Numbered from the stretch's first letter, positions 33,330 through 45,878 are shown. The stretch: 64,000 bases of DNA from Prosopocoilus inquinatus (GCA_036172665.1 CM069877.1:20485001-20549000); one strand, 5' to 3'. Notes: generated by a model not told the origin, from the letters alone. Numbers and translations: made by a program.

Positions 33330-34470
33330 CTTATTACCCTTTAGATTAGGCACTGCATGGAATGTCGATACGTATCAAAAGCTAGTAGAATAGAAAATAA
33401 ATATGATCATTTAATCCATATAATTATGCAAGCAGAAGACTACAAAGAATTAATCAATTATCAAGAAATTTTAAAATTTAACATAAAATTAATGAATTAT
33501 AATGTTAAACAGCTTTCACCTGGAAACAGAACTAGGCGAGGGGCTGTAAATTTTGCAGAAAGTATTATTAAAGCAATAACGGGAAATCTTGATAACGAAG
33601 AAGCAGAAAGATATGATGCTGCTATTAATGATTTAATTAATAATCAAAATAAAATAAAAACTATTATTGAAAAACAAATAACTTTAACAAGGGATGCGAT
33701 AAAAACATTTAATAACACTACTGAAATGATACAATATAATCAAATTTCGTTACTTTCTAGATTAAGATATGTTGAACGCAAAATGAGCGAGGTAAACGAT
33801 AAATTAGCAAAACAAGAATTGCAATTGCAAACTCACGCGATTTTTAATCAAATGATATTTATAACGAACACAATCAATAATTTATTAGAAACAATAACAG
33901 TAACTACATTCGCAAAAATGCAAATATTCCATTCATCTATAATTAATCTTAATGATCGATGAACAGATTATTTCTAATAAAGTACCAGTAAAGTACTTGG
34001 CATTGAATGTTCATCAACTAAGTAACTTATTAAAGATAGAAGCTTATATTAAAAATCACATCATTACTTTTGTGATCCTCGTTCCTTTAGTTGAACCCGA
34101 ACCCTATAATTATTATCAATTACATTCCTTGTTAATACCTGTCAATAATTCCTATTTCAAGTCAATAATACCTTCTTCTAAATATTTAGCGATCAATGAG
34201 TTAAAATTTGTACAATCAGACAATAAGTGTCACGAAATAAATTTAAAAGAATACATCCACAAGGAAAGCAGACTAATAAGTGAAAATTCGCCTTGCGAAT
34301 TTCAATCACTTACTTATTCACTCACTTATTCCAATAAATATGAAACTTGTTTTCAAATTGCTGAAGGTTTAAAAGAAATAAAAATCACAAAATTAGTTGA
34401 TAAACAATGGAGGTACCAAGTGGTACCAAAAAACAGCAAAATTCATAAAAGATGTCAAAAGGAACAAGAA
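33330..34470 (+). pseudogene. Errantivirus env remnant, first part
   Basis: Open frame 33357-33962 contains NRTRRGAV, a furin-type R-x-R-R cleavage site followed by a hydrophobic-leaning helix (NFAESIIKAITGNL). It also has long helical stretches (VERKMSEVNDKLAKQELQL) like the F-type envelope proteins of errantiviruses. A frameshift at about 33955 moves the reading to the frame 33952-34491, which carries KYLALNVHQLSNLLKIEAYI and cysteines at CHEIN, PCEFQ and TCFQI. The reading is then cut by a LINE insertion and resumes at about 35464. Envelope proteins of this group mediate cell entry in infectious members; this copy is broken. Confidence 0.82.
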
Positions 34471-35460
34471 GTTCCTTGGTATAATTTTTGATTCAAAACT
34501 TCGTTTTAAAGAACATGTATCAATGCTTATTAAGCGTGCATATAGTAAACTTAAATTACTGTTTCCCAGCAGACACTTATTCAATCGTAAATTGAAAACA
34601 ATGTTATGCGAAACATTAGTCTTATCTGCATTTAATTATTGTGACTCCTTGTATGGACCCTGCTTGGACAGCATTGATAAAAGTAGAATTCAAAGAGTTC
34701 AAAATTCTTGCCTACGTTATATATTCGGTATTCGTAAATTCGAACACATATCACACACTTTCCACGAAGCAGGCTGGTTAAACATGGAAAATAGGCGACA
34801 CTTACATGCTGCATGTTTGTTTTATAAAATTTTAAAATCACAAAAGCCACCATATTTGTTTCTGAAACTTCGTTTTAGAACCGACGTCCATAATGTCAAC
34901 ATTCGTAGGAAAGACTTACTCACGCTTCCACGTCATAGAACCGTATTTTTTGAGAGATCTTTTTCATATAATGTTGTAAATGTTGTAAATCGTCATTTTA
35001 CATTATTTAAGAGAAGCTCATTATTAAATTTCAAAATTGCACTGCATGCTAAGCTTATGAGGGCGCAATCGTTGATGTGAGTAACAATTACAACCTTAGT
35101 CAATCAAGCGACTCTTTGTATATATGTCTGTATATTGACTTTGTATATATGTCTATATTTTCTGCTACAATTTAACGTTAATTAGGTACGTTACTGCAAT
35201 TTAAAGTGAAAAGTCGTGGTCCGGAATGAAAACCAGACAATAGGTCTGATTCCGCACCAATTGGTTCTCTATCTTACTTTATTATTATTATTATCATTAC
35301 TGTTATCATTATTATTATTTTCTTTAATGTTTTTACTTAAATATTGATACCTGTTTTGATATATACATATATATGTTACCTTATTAATTACTTTTGTCGT
35401 TATTGTATGGAGTTGAGAACCAATAAAGACACTTTATTATTTATTATTATTATTATTATT
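34465..35460 (+). mobile_element. 5'-truncated LINE inserted in env
   Basis: Frame 34397-35080 reads, from about 34465, NKKFLGIIFDSKLRFKEHVS, then MLCETLVLSAFNYCDSLYGP, IQRVQNSCLRYIFGIRK and HEAGWLNMENRRHLHAACLF. This is the region after the RT catalytic blocks plus the C-terminal domain of jockey/CR1/RTE-type LINEs, ending in a stop at 35078-35080. About 380 bp of 3' UTR follow and end in a (tta)n tract at 35440-35460. The N-terminal 70 aa of this open frame are env sequence, so the ORF is a chimera. Target duplications could not be identified. Confidence 0.85.
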
Positions 35461-35463
35461 AAG

Positions 35464-35969
35464 TAGAAAATATTCGAAAATCATTCATGTTAAAATTAAC
35501 AAATAGCTGCTCTATAGAAATCAATAAATTAATGTTAAGGTCGTATGAATCCAAGCAAACATTGAAGTTTCCTCAAATACCGCAGCTAGAAAATGATAAC
35601 AATGTTAAAATAAAAGAAGAAATCAATTTCGAAACTAAGAAGGTAGAAGAGGTCAACTTCAACACCCTAACAGCTATTCATACTCACCTTCAAGATTTAA
35701 ATGAAGAAGTAAATAAAATCAATAACGTAAAAATTCATGAAAGACCAATCAGTATTTGGATAGTAATTATAATTTTCATCATTAGTTTGTTGTTTTTATG
35801 GAAAATACTTAAATATTTTTGCAAAATTTGGAAAACCTCAACAAAAGAAGAAAGAAGTAATTCAAAGCAAGTTAAGGAAGAAAGAAAAATGAATCTCAAG
35901 AAAAGAGAAAACATCCCTTGCGTTGAATCCCCAAGAAGATGTTTCCATCTAGGGCCGGAGGAGTTATGA
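35464..35969 (+). pseudogene. Errantivirus env remnant, C-terminal part with membrane anchor
   Basis: Reading resumes as VENIRKSFMLKLTN, then NTLTAIHTHLQDLNEEVNKI, and ISIWIVIIIFIISLLFLW, a clear membrane-spanning helix, followed by a basic cytoplasmic tail (KILKYFCKIWK). The stop is at 35967-35969, next to a purine-rich tract. Together with 33330-34470 this is one env gene split by a LINE. Confidence 0.8.
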
Positions 35970-36095
35970 TATGATAACAAACATTGCATAAAATGAACAG
36001 ATTATGCACTTTTCCCACACAACACCGGAGATGAAGATCTGCTGCTTTGTTTTATGTGTAATCCAGTTTTGATACAGTAAAGTTGTTTTATAACT
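35951..36095 (+). mobile_element. Candidate polypurine tract and short LTR of the errantivirus
   Basis: agggccggagg (35951-35961) is followed by AGTTATGATATG. Some gypsy-group LTRs begin AGTTA and end TAACT, and TTATAACT occurs at 36088-36095, giving a 134-bp candidate. No second LTR exists in the window for comparison, so the right end is a guess. Confidence 0.35.
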
Positions 36096-36099
36096 CCAG

Positions 36100-38486
36100 T
36101 ATTTTCTTTAAATCTCAAAATCGATTTGAAAACACTAACTCACGTCCAGAAACATTTTTGCGAGTATTCGCACACAAACCGTGCTCATACTCGCAAAAGT
36201 ACAGTTTCTGGTCTAGTGATACAAATAACTATTTTAGTTATTTTACTGTTGACATTGTACGGGATCCTAAATAAAGTTAAAGAATAGATTTAAATTTTTT
36301 ATTACTTACCCTCAAGAATATTCAATGTCATAGCGAAATGTCAACTTCTAAATCGATTTTATATGAGATGGAACCTTATATGTTCTTTAGCCTGGTTCAT
36401 TTTTTTATATCAATGTAATTTTTTTAAATTTTTATCATCTCTTGCCATGAAATTTGGCAACTTAACTGAAAAATTGCCCGTCTTGAGAATTATATTTTTC
36501 TTGTTTAATCTCTATATTACCTACCTAAGTGTGCACAGTTTTCTTATAAACAGCCTGGATAACCTAGTGTCGGAAGATAATGATTACTTTTACACACATT
36601 TCTGACAACAACATTAATTATAGCCGTGTGCGTTCAAAATGTCATCATTCGCTTGTTAATAATTTTTTGTCTGTTTCGCCAATATTAAGGTGCTTTTACA
36701 GTCTTTAACAAGTAATAATTAATTTCCAACCCTAGGTTAAACAAAAGTGGCTTATTTCGATCTCATCTTAGCAATTTGGCAAACGATTTTTCAACACCTT
36801 ATGAATTAAAATAATATGCCCAATGTGCTTATTCATTATTAGTTTATTTTTTCTTTGTAGTTTACCTGTTCGTTTTTTGGCCACCTGTTATATTTACATT
36901 TTTCGTATTTGTTTGTACAGATTACAAATCAACACAAGAACGATCGTTTTCTTTTATTCCCAGTTTTACCTTAAGAAAAACTTGATCCGAATGAAACACA
37001 AACGGAACAGTTTATTAATACAAAATTAACGCTAAAGTAACAATAAAGAAGCGGCTGTGATTCCCAGGCCGACGATCGTGCGAGCGTGACTGTGTGGGTA
37101 CTTCCCTCCCTCGCCGTCGATACGGACAGGCAGCAGCAACGTTGCTTCCTGAGCGCGCCACTTTCAAATTCAAATTAAGCGCTAACACCAGGAAAGCTGC
37201 CACTATTTTTCTTTATGTTTAGAATAGAATAGAATGGAAATTTCGATCAAAAAGTCGAATCAATCATAATGTGTGATACATTATTGGAATCGGAGAAAAA
37301 AATCTTTATTTAGAAATATGAAAAATTTTGACAGCTCGGGTAAATGTAATGACAGATTTAGATTCTCCGTAAAGAAGTGCGTTAATAAAGTGTAAATTAT
37401 AAATGTTTTCGTTCTTTTTCAATATCTTCAAAACAAAAAGGAATAATTTAAGTTGCTTTTCAGATTATTAATTAGCATAAAAATACGCAACTTTGGCCTA
37501 AATTAACCGACCTCCTATCTCTTAAGATAAGTGAGATCCCCATGCTTGGGCTCGAAAAATGGACAGTCTGTATATACAATGTGCTCGGATTTCCTAGGAA
37601 CAGCATGGGTAACTTCTGTATTTGAAGAGATAGAGAGATGATTAAATTAGCAAATAGGTGCAGGTTCGAGTGCTCATTAAGAATCCATTTTCAAATATTA
37701 CTTGTCATGGCCAACTTGGTTAAAATTTTACAAAAACCAAAAATTTCTAATTTCTTTTATTTGCCGTAACTTTTTTGTTACTTAAGATATTGAGATGAGG
37801 TTTGAACTAATTTGCATGATAATTTAAGTACTTTTATGGGCACTCTTTTAAGAAAGATTTTTTTCTGAATGCAATGATGTATCACATGATATGGAAATTT
37901 CTTCAAAATTAAAACATTTTTGAAATACTTACAGATCAATATTGATTTTACAACTCATCGTAAATTTTAATACAATTTCTGAGAATTTCAAGCGCGAATC
38001 ATAAATCATGACCAACTTTTTTGCGGACGATTACAATTCCGCGGTTACCTAGACGAACAGCGTCAATTTTTAAATTGTTCAACTTATTAACGACAGCTGA
38101 TGTTTGGCAGTAGCGCAAACGTAGCGTTATGCGTACGGGCGTCAATCTATAAATCGGCCTTAAGGCTCAATTCTCACACGGCAGCGAGTCGCGTCGCGTC
38201 ACGTCGCGTTATTTTGCTGCCTCTAAAAGTTGCCATGGTTTTAAATGAAGTAATTCTCACTCAACAGCATTTTATGTCAAAAAATTACAGGTAAAAACTG
38301 GTAACTGAAAAACTATCAATTATCTCATCTCATGATTAGTGTCGGCTCTAACTAAAGCCGTGAGTAAAATGAACATAAACGGTATAGCTTTATGTGAATT
38401 TCATGAGGAAAAGAGTGAGAGAGAATTTAATCACGGTGTTGCTAAATTAAATACGAGGTGAGAATACGGGCCTATGTAACAAAATA
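36100..38486. other. 2.4-kb spacer, nothing recognised
   Basis: An inverted repeat (tttgcgagtattcgcacac then gtgctcatactcgcaaa) lies at about 36159-36200. A GC-richer patch lies at 37060-37200. No coding motif was found. Short open frames here are hydrophobic or basic without family features. Confidence 0.4.
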
Positions 38487-38795
38487 TCGGATGTTTGAAA
38501 ATTACTAGTACAAAAAAAATTGGTAGTTGGTGATGGCGAGTTAAAGTCATCGGCAAAAGAGATTGTTGTTGCACCACTGAGTTAAGGTAACAAGCTGTCA
38601 CAAAAGTCACAACTCAGTACGTTGCTATTACTGAAATGAATGCCGCTTATACAAATAATGGGTTGACGGATATGGTGCTTTTTTATGGAAAAAAAATAAA
38701 AAGATATATAATAAAAAAAAATTAATGGATTTTTTTGATTTTATAGGACTTCCAGATGCCACAGTTTTTTGTACTAGCAATTTCATAACACCCTG
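38487..38795. mobile_element. ~310-bp MITE, copy 2 (inverted relative to 19772-20118)
   Basis: Left end ggatgtttgaaaattactag, right end ttttttgtactagcaatttc followed by ataacaccctg, then TA. The interior (ccactgagttaaggtaacaa, gcggcattcat-like block) is the reverse complement of the copy at 19772. Confidence 0.8.
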
Positions 38796-38979
38796 TATAA
38801 TTTCAAATAAATGTTAATCTGTAGCAGCAATTAATTTTGTTGTGTTTAAATTCCGGAAAACAATCCTTATTTACTTAGCATAGAAAGTAAACAGCAAAGA
38901 AATGATTTTTTGTTTCTTTTTTAATTCTGTCCTTTAAAGCTTTAATAAAACAGTTAAATGATTTTGTTTGTACTTTCTA

Positions 38980-39585
38980 CAGTGTGTCCACGGATAGGTG
39001 ATACAAGAGGAGAAACTTTTTTATTACTGATGCTCAGAAAATTTTATTCTTTATAATAATTTTGACCCTATTTGAAAATCTTAATTATCATATTACTTTT
39101 CCTGTACGTAGTTATTTAACACAAATATCCACATTTCTGATTTTTTTTTAATCAGGTCCAGTAGACACAAAAACACATCTGACGTACTTGTCATTTCCAT
39201 TTCTTGTTAAACTTTTGAATATTTTCTATACCATATCGCAAAGAAACATCCCCCACACCATAATACTGAAGTAGGTATACTTTTTGAGGAAGGGTTAACT
39301 AGTTTTTATCATTGATAATGCAAAATGAGATTAAGCTTAACATGAAATAGAAGTGAAAATACGTCTCATCTGTTTTGTGATCCGATTAAAAATATTTGAA
39401 ATTTTTTCAAAGTCCAAAACTGTGGACTTTTGTGAATGTAAGTGTTAAATGACTACATGCAGGAAAAGTAAGATGAGAATTAACATTTTCAAATATGGCA
39501 AAAATTATTATAAAGAATAAAATTCCCTGAGAAATCACTAATAAAAATGTGTTTCCTCTTGTATCACCTATCAACGGACACACTG
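38980..39585. mobile_element. 606-bp foldback element
   Basis: Begins CAGTGTGTCCACGGATAGGT followed by gatacaagagg, and ends cctcttgtatcacctatcaa followed by CGGACACACTG. Inner inverted block: ttattctttataataatttt with its complement. TA precedes the left end. No coding region. Confidence 0.85.
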
Positions 39586-41815
39586 AATATTGTAATAATT
39601 AAAGGCGCTGGTAAACGCCGGCGACTTGATCTCTAGTTATCCCACTGCATTAGCTCCGCTTTAGTATGTTTTTACAAATCCGGAAATATGCTGTTTTTAA
39701 AAACAAACTGAGCACATCAACAAAAATGCCGAAAAGTCCTTTATTCGTGAAGTAAAATTGCTTTTTAATTTTTTTATTGATTGAATCACATCCATTTCAG
39801 CAATTTCAAAGAATGGTTTAAGGGCATATTGATAAAAGATGTATGAGTGTTATCAAAAGTTTCGGAAAAATCATTACAAATTTGAAAGGTGTTAGTAAAC
39901 GATCCTGCGAAATTTTCTGTTATTGTTCGTTAAAATGAACGGGCGCTTTTTATCGCATCATTGTGGAAGAAGAAACTGCTTCGTCCCCTACTTGAATTTA
40001 TATAAAAACCTTTAAGCCTTCTGTCCTGTGGATGCCGTAGGACGAAGGGTTTCAGCTCCATACAGCTCTTCTTGTGACGGACAAGAACTATTGAACAGTG
40101 AAGTACTGTACCGTTGAGTTTCCAAAATTTTATTTGGTAAATTTTCACTTTGCCCATTTTTCGGTTAATAAACGAACCATGCCACATATTTTTCTTTTAC
40201 TTTCGATACAGGGAACCGAAATAAGTTAATGTACAGCATGACTAGAAGTAACCTGTCAACAAATACGCTGGTATAAGCTTGTAGGACTTTTATTCGCGGG
40301 TCTCCAAATGACGTAAGGCCAACAAGTTATAAAAGTGATACTAGACGTCAGGTATACCCTACATATTTTTACAAATTTAAATATCCGGTAATTAGACTAC
40401 ACTGACAGCGAGACGTATTTTGTAAAAAGGAATATCAAACACAGCCATACATTCAAGCACGAGTGACGAAAGTGAAAATCTTCCGATGAAGAAGTAATAA
40501 CTTCTCTAATAATAGGTATAATTTAGAAGATTGATAGATTTCAACTAATCATAAATCATGTTTAGTATTGGAACGATAAACAATTGGACCAAAACTAGAT
40601 ATTGCATGAAATTTTAATTCTTGTACTAGTCAAGTGTGGAATTTTCTTGTAAGGTACACCACCGGCAGAAGGCGGTAAGCAAGTTAAAGCAAGGCACGAG
40701 AGCGCCGATATAAAAGGGGCGCCAAAACGATGAATAACACATTTTTGTTATATTAAGAATGTTAATTAATGCGACTTGATTCATAATTTCTAAAAAAATA
40801 AGGAAATATAAACGTAAACACTATGCCCACTGATCGACTTGACAAGAGAAAAAGCTTTTCTGGCTCAAATTAGAATTTTTTAATAGGTACATTTTTTGTC
40901 TAAAGTCAATAATAAACACGTTACTTAAATTAATTTATACAACAAGAAAGTGAGAAATGTTTTAGACATTGAAAATTTAAGCGTTGTTTGTGAAGTTTCT
41001 TGACAAACAGAATTTTTTTGTAAAGAATATTTTTTAAGTCAACTTTTCTCCAATGAAATTTATAAGTAATGTTAGACTCATGGTAATTCAGGAATTTAAA
41101 CAACATAAATTTATTGATAAAAGAGGACGTAAAAACTCTACAATAGCTGATTCAGAACTATCCGTAAAAAACTTTAACTGGAGGCCGTTTAAATTAGAAA
41201 GAACACTCAACTTTCACTATCGCTTGATAGCTTCATTAGGAGTGAAAAAAATACACGCTTTTCTTTTTGTCAAGTTGATCCGTGGACACTGTGCAGGGTG
41301 GATCAATTTCAATGTCTCATATGGGTAGGTATACCGGGTGTCCCCCGCCATGTTCACGCTTCTAGAATCTTTATTTATTAATCGATTTACCTGAATTTGA
41401 AGACAATAAATTAAACAGAAAATGGAATTTTCCGACATACAAACCGTGGGAAGAGTTATGGTGCGGGCCGAAGTAATGCTCGGTTGTCTGCCATCCAAGG
41501 TACGATCATATCAAAACACGCACCGTAGGAAGGCAACTTAAAGCATAATTTATAAATTCTTCCCATAGATAACTTGCCCAAGGTTTCGATTTACAGACCG
41601 GGTAAGATGATTACATCAAGGCAAATTCAGTCTGATGTGATGCAGAAATCTAAACCACAAAAATGAAGCTAGTTTACCTCGAAATTGTAGTTTCAGTTGT
41701 GGTATACAATTTATATACAGGGTGTTCTTTTACTATGTGCAAATATTTAAACCTGCAATATATCACCATGAATTGCAACGATTGAACTCATATGTTCTTA
41801 ACATAAATGTAATAG
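39586..41815. other. 2.2-kb spacer with repeat fragments
   Basis: A TATA-like tataaaaggggcgcc at 40710 stands out, but no gene follows. Fragments at 41330-41420 (ataccgggtgtcccccgccatg then tgttcacgcttctagaatct) resemble in inverted form the centre of the foldback at 42680-43885. No coding gene is supported. Confidence 0.4.
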
Positions 41816-41896
41816 ATGAAACAGCGACATCCTACGATCGCTTTTTGACCTAACATTGCAGTAGGATAACAAAAACGATTTGCAATAATTTTTTTT
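41816..41896 (-). mobile_element. 81-bp retrozyme-family insertion with 13-bp target duplication
   Basis: ATAAATGTAATAG occurs at 41803-41815 and 41897-41909, identical. The insert, on the minus strand, is ttgcaaatcgtttttgttat followed by cctactgcaatgttaggtca and aaaagcgatcgtaggatgtc, the family core. It is the smallest complete insertion of the family here. Confidence 0.85.
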
Positions 41897-41909
41897 ATAA
41901 ATGTAATAG

Positions 41910-42675
41910 TTTTCGAGAAAAATGCAGTGGCAGATTTTCACTAAACCGTTTGAGAACTGCTGGCATAGCTAAAAGTGGAACGTGGCCACCTCTTGAATTA
42001 ATACCCGAAGCCGAAATCGGTCAGGGTCAGTGCCTTATCGGAACTCGAGGAAGAACCACGTAACTCGCGCCGCTGCGATCAGCTGGTCCGTCAAAAATTT
42101 ACAATTTAAATTAATTTCACTGCAAGTAATTACAAGTTTAAGTATTAAATTAAAATCTAGTGCAATTCAAGAAGCTGCGGTTCGTAATTGCCGAACAAAT
42201 TAAAACCGGTACAAACAAATTGTAATTTCTCATTCCATATTATTTTTAAAAGACTTATAAAAATTTAATTTTACTTTGTTTCCAATGACCGTAAGTAGTA
42301 ATACTTTTATTATTAGCAGCGAGATTGCAGCAAAAGTTTATTTACGTAAAAGGGTGAAGGAAGAACTTTTTAACTGTATTGTAAAACTTATTACTTCGCT
42401 CAGTGAATTAAAATTTTAAATAAAATAATTAATAAACGATATCAGTGATTGTTATTGCAAAACTGTGCGTTGAACATCGAGTGCGGTATCGGTGGGCGTG
42501 TTCACACCGAGAGGAAGGCGAAGTTAACCTTTCTATCTTTCTCGCACATTTCAACAGTTCCAAACAAGTGGTCTGTCCGAAATTTTTTGGCTATGATACG
42601 GTAGCCACCAAAAATCACCCGCAGACGGTAGCATTTCGCGTACTTATACTGAAGTTTTTTTATTTGCACACAGTA
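41910..42675. other. Spacer, nothing recognised
   Basis: GC-richer patches at 41960-42090 and 42470-42540. No motif recognised. Confidence 0.4.
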
Positions 42676-42679
42676 AAAG

Positions 42680-43885
42680 AACACCCTGTATTTTAAATTA
42701 TTTTCGAAGAAAATACGATCTATTTGATATCAGTGTATTCAAAAAAAAATGTTCTGTTAAAGTAAGCTAAGAAACATATGAGGTTTTATCGAAAAAAATG
42801 AGTAAAGACCTAATGAAAATTTCAAATACCGTAAAAATGTTAAAAATGAAAATACCATCAAAGGAGTGATTTTCTCGAAACACTTGATCGCATTAGATAG
42901 AAAATATGCGATTCATAGCTTTCTAGATTGAAAAATGAAAAAGTTTTTTTTAGTTGTCTTGGAAACCAAAATTAACAATACGTATTGGGACTCATATTGA
43001 TCCTTAAATTTCAAATATGTAAAAATATATGTATAGGGTGTTCCATTTAAAATAAGAAAGTTGATGTCATTTCCAGCGAAACCGGAAGTCCTACATACGA
43101 CTAGCGGTATGTCGGAAAATACCATATTTTGTTTAATTTATTGTCTCCAAGATTTAGGTTAATCGATTAATAAATAAAGATTCTAGAAGAGTGAGCACAT
43201 GGCGCGGGACACTCGGTATACGTATCATCTTTAATTTACAAACGCTATAATTAAATTCTCTCACTCTCTTACTCATAAAATTCGCGTAAAGCTATATCCT
43301 TTATGTTTATTTTAATCACGGCTTTAGTTAGAGACGACTTTAATCATGAGGGGAGAATATGGCGCATTGTTAATTGTTACTAATTCGACTGCAGGGACGC
43401 GTCTGAAACTGTATCACGATAGCACTTTTGGAAAGCACTTACAAGAGAGAAAAAGAATATTGCCCAAAACGCATTTATATACAGGTGTTCTTTTACTGTG
43501 TGCAAATATTTCGGAATTTTCCGATATACTGCTAGTCGTTTTAGGACTGCCGGTTTCGCCGGAAGTGATATGAATTTTAAACGGAATACCCTATATATTT
43601 TTACATATTTAAAATCTACGGATCATTATGAGTCCGAATACGAATCAATTGATAATTTTGATTTCCATAACAACGAAAAAAAAACTTTTTTATTTTTTAA
43701 TCTAGGAAACTACGAATCATATTTTTTCGATCTAATGCAATCAAGTGTTTCAAGAAAATCACTCCTTTGATTTTTAACATTTTTACAGCATTTGAATTTT
43801 CATAAGGTCGTAATTCATTTTTTTAATACAAACTCTGTTTCTTAGCTTTGTTCAACAGAACATTTTTTTCTGAGTATGTTGCTAC
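42680..43885. repeat. ~1.2-kb foldback element
   Basis: Left-arm blocks aaagaacaccctgtatttt, tttctcgaaacacttgatcg and ccggaagtcc are mirrored by ggtgttcttttactgtgtgc, tcaagtgtttcaagaaaatc and gccggaagtgat. The mirrored blocks are partly rearranged. The centre (43255-43350) matches 38330-38460 in inverted form. Non-coding, probably two nested palindromic elements. Confidence 0.65.
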
Positions 43886-43969
43886 CAAATACATCATAAT
43901 TGCTTTGAAAGTTACTTGAAATAAAGTGAGTGTAAAATTTCAATAAGACATGCTCTAGTATAACGGGTA

Positions 43970-44068
43970 AAGCGAGGATTAAAAAGTCCCTGCCTCAGTT
44001 TAGGACTTTTTTCTTCTTTCGTAAACTACGCAAGTTGCCCCTAAGCGAGGATTAAAAAGTCCCTGCCT
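43970..44068. repeat. 26-bp direct repeat
   Basis: aagcgaggattaaaaagtcc followed by ctgcct occurs at 43970-43995 and 44043-44068. The first copy also forms a short hairpin with aggactttttt. Confidence 0.85.
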
Positions 44069-44245
44069 TATTTTATCAGCAACTTCGCCACACAATAAAT
44101 TTAAGCTCTAGACGACCACGTGGTAACGGAAACCCTCCCTGCGACGGTACTAATTCTTCCTTGCTGTAATAATGAGCTTGACGTTTTTCTTGCATAAGCC
44201 AAAGAGTTACTTTTGGCGTTTCTAACTTTTTACTTTTTATTTCAG

Positions 44246-44371
44246 GGTGACTCTGGTGGACCTTTGCAGGTGAAGGTGTCTTCGTATCCAGTTGTCTATA
44301 ACATAATAGGCATTACGTTATTCGGAAAGGCGTGCGGAGCAGCTGACATTCCGGGAGTTTACACTATAGTA
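44246..44371 (+). pseudogene. Orphan last exon of a trypsin-like serine protease, truncated by a MITE
   Basis: A splice acceptor (tttttatttcag, ending 44245) precedes [15 protein letters not shown], then [20 protein letters not shown]. These are the catalytic serine block and the C-terminal beta-barrel strands of an S1A protease. The exon start is at the same codon as the last exon of the gene at 62246-63624 (acceptor just before GDSGG). Coding sequence stops matching after VYTIV, exactly where a TA-flanked MITE begins (44372); translation would run into it and stop at 44402-44404. No upstream exons (His or Asp blocks) were found nearby, so this is a partial gene or a dead paralogue. Neighbouring MITEs make loss of function likely. 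Confidence 0.8.
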
Positions 44372-44820
44372 CACTGTAAAAAGAAATATGTAAATTTACA
44401 CTAAAAATAAATGGCTACCCAGTAACCACTTATTTATAGTGTAATATTACTCATAATTGTGTAATTATTTTTAGGATTGTAATTTCACACTGTAAATTGT
44501 AAAATTACATGAAGCTGTAGTAATTTAATTTTTTCTTACAAAATGATTATGTAATATTACATGTAGCTCTGGAATATTCCATCAAATTGTGTACTTCAAT
44601 TACAATGCAATGTGTGTAATTACAGTTTACATTTGAAATATTACATAACCATGTTGTAAAAAAATTAAATTACTACAGCTTCATGTAATTTTACAATTTA
44701 CTTTGTGAAATTACAACCCTAAAAATAATTACACAATTATAAGTAATATTACACTATAAATAAGTGGTTACTGGGTAGCCATTTATTTTTTGTGTAAATT
44801 TACAAAAAAAATTTACAGTG
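44372..44820. mobile_element. 449-bp palindromic MITE inside the protease exon
   Basis: Starts CACTGTAAA and ends TTTACAGTG, flanked by TA (44370-44371 and 44821-44822). Long inverted arms share taaatggctacccagtaacc then acttattta, and attaaattactacagcttca then tgtaattttacaattta. No coding capacity. Confidence 0.88.
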
Positions 44821-44836
44821 TACATATTTTTGATGT

Positions 44837-44967
44837 AATGTACTACGATGCTCAACTTAAATGATACTCCTGCATGCGAACCACACCCTTAGTAACATTC
44901 AGCATAAAGGCTACGAAACTGTCAAATGGTATCATTTAAGGTGAGCATCGTTGTACATGTTACAATG
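44837..44967. mobile_element. ~130-bp MITE, copy 2
   Basis: Ends tactacgatgctcaacttaa and tttaaggtgagcatcgttgt, with an interior like 17692-17818. It lies 16 bp beyond the MITE that disrupts the protease exon. Confidence 0.8.
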
Positions 44968-44969
44968 TA

Positions 44970-45875
44970 ATAAATTACATATTTTATTTATGTTTTAATA
45001 CCATTCATGTATGCAATAATCGGGAATTGAAATTTTATATTTTGTTCAGGCAATTTCAAATAAGGCAATGTGCGTTTCTTGGTGGTAGCATCGTTGCTGC
45101 CTTATTTGTAATTAATCGAACAAAATATAAAATTCCGGTTCCTAATAGTTATTACACATTATTAATTTACTATAAGCCCCGTCAGGAAGCAAGCGTAATA
45201 CGTCTCAACTAGTAATGACGTCAAAGTAGGTAGATGTTGCCACGAGCAGTGGCATTGCCATCTTGACATTACATCAGGCCGTTAGACAGAAATTAACATA
45301 TGACGATAAAGGGGTTTTGACGTTTCTCGAAATGTGATAAGCGTATTTAATAGTTTTTATCAAAAAACATGCCCATGGAGACTAGTAATTAGCAGAATAC
45401 AAAAAAACCGCTACCAGATTTGACAGGTATTTTAATTTCTTCTACAGTCTCATATTTTCATATTATACTAGAAAACACTATTAAACTTGTTGTTAAAGCG
45501 CAAATCAATAAAACAACGTAAATCTCGTTGGTTCAACTGATTGAATCTAAGCATAAGGGGACGGGATGCTCTCGTGAAGAATATGAGAAGTTATTACTAC
45601 AGTTATTTTACTTTGGCTAAATTACTATCTACACAACGAAGAACTACTATTTCATTTTTTGTCCATTGGAGAACATTACCTGTGTCTGTAATGATTGCTG
45701 CCCAAAGGCCTGGATATGTATTGAGATGGCAATGGTAGTGGCGCCAAACAGAAATTTAAATGAAACGTCATGCAGTAAAAACGGTAAAATGTTCTTTTAT
45801 TTAGTTTCTTAAAAATTACTTTTCAGATTGCTAGAATTAAATTAGAAAGTAATTGAACTTAGAGTACGACCCACT
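44970..45875. other. Spacer, nothing recognised
   Basis: Two copies of aaaattttatattttgttc-like sequence in inverted form (45029 and 45118) form a local inverted repeat. No gene recognised. Confidence 0.4.
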
Positions 45876-45878
45876 TTA

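Noticed and set aside
34397..35080. A 227-codon host gene
   Set aside because: It begins in errantivirus env and continues as a truncated LINE RT; the ORF spans an insertion junction.
34440..35475. Target duplication around the LINE
   Set aside because: No convincing repeat was found at both sides of the LINE, so none is claimed.
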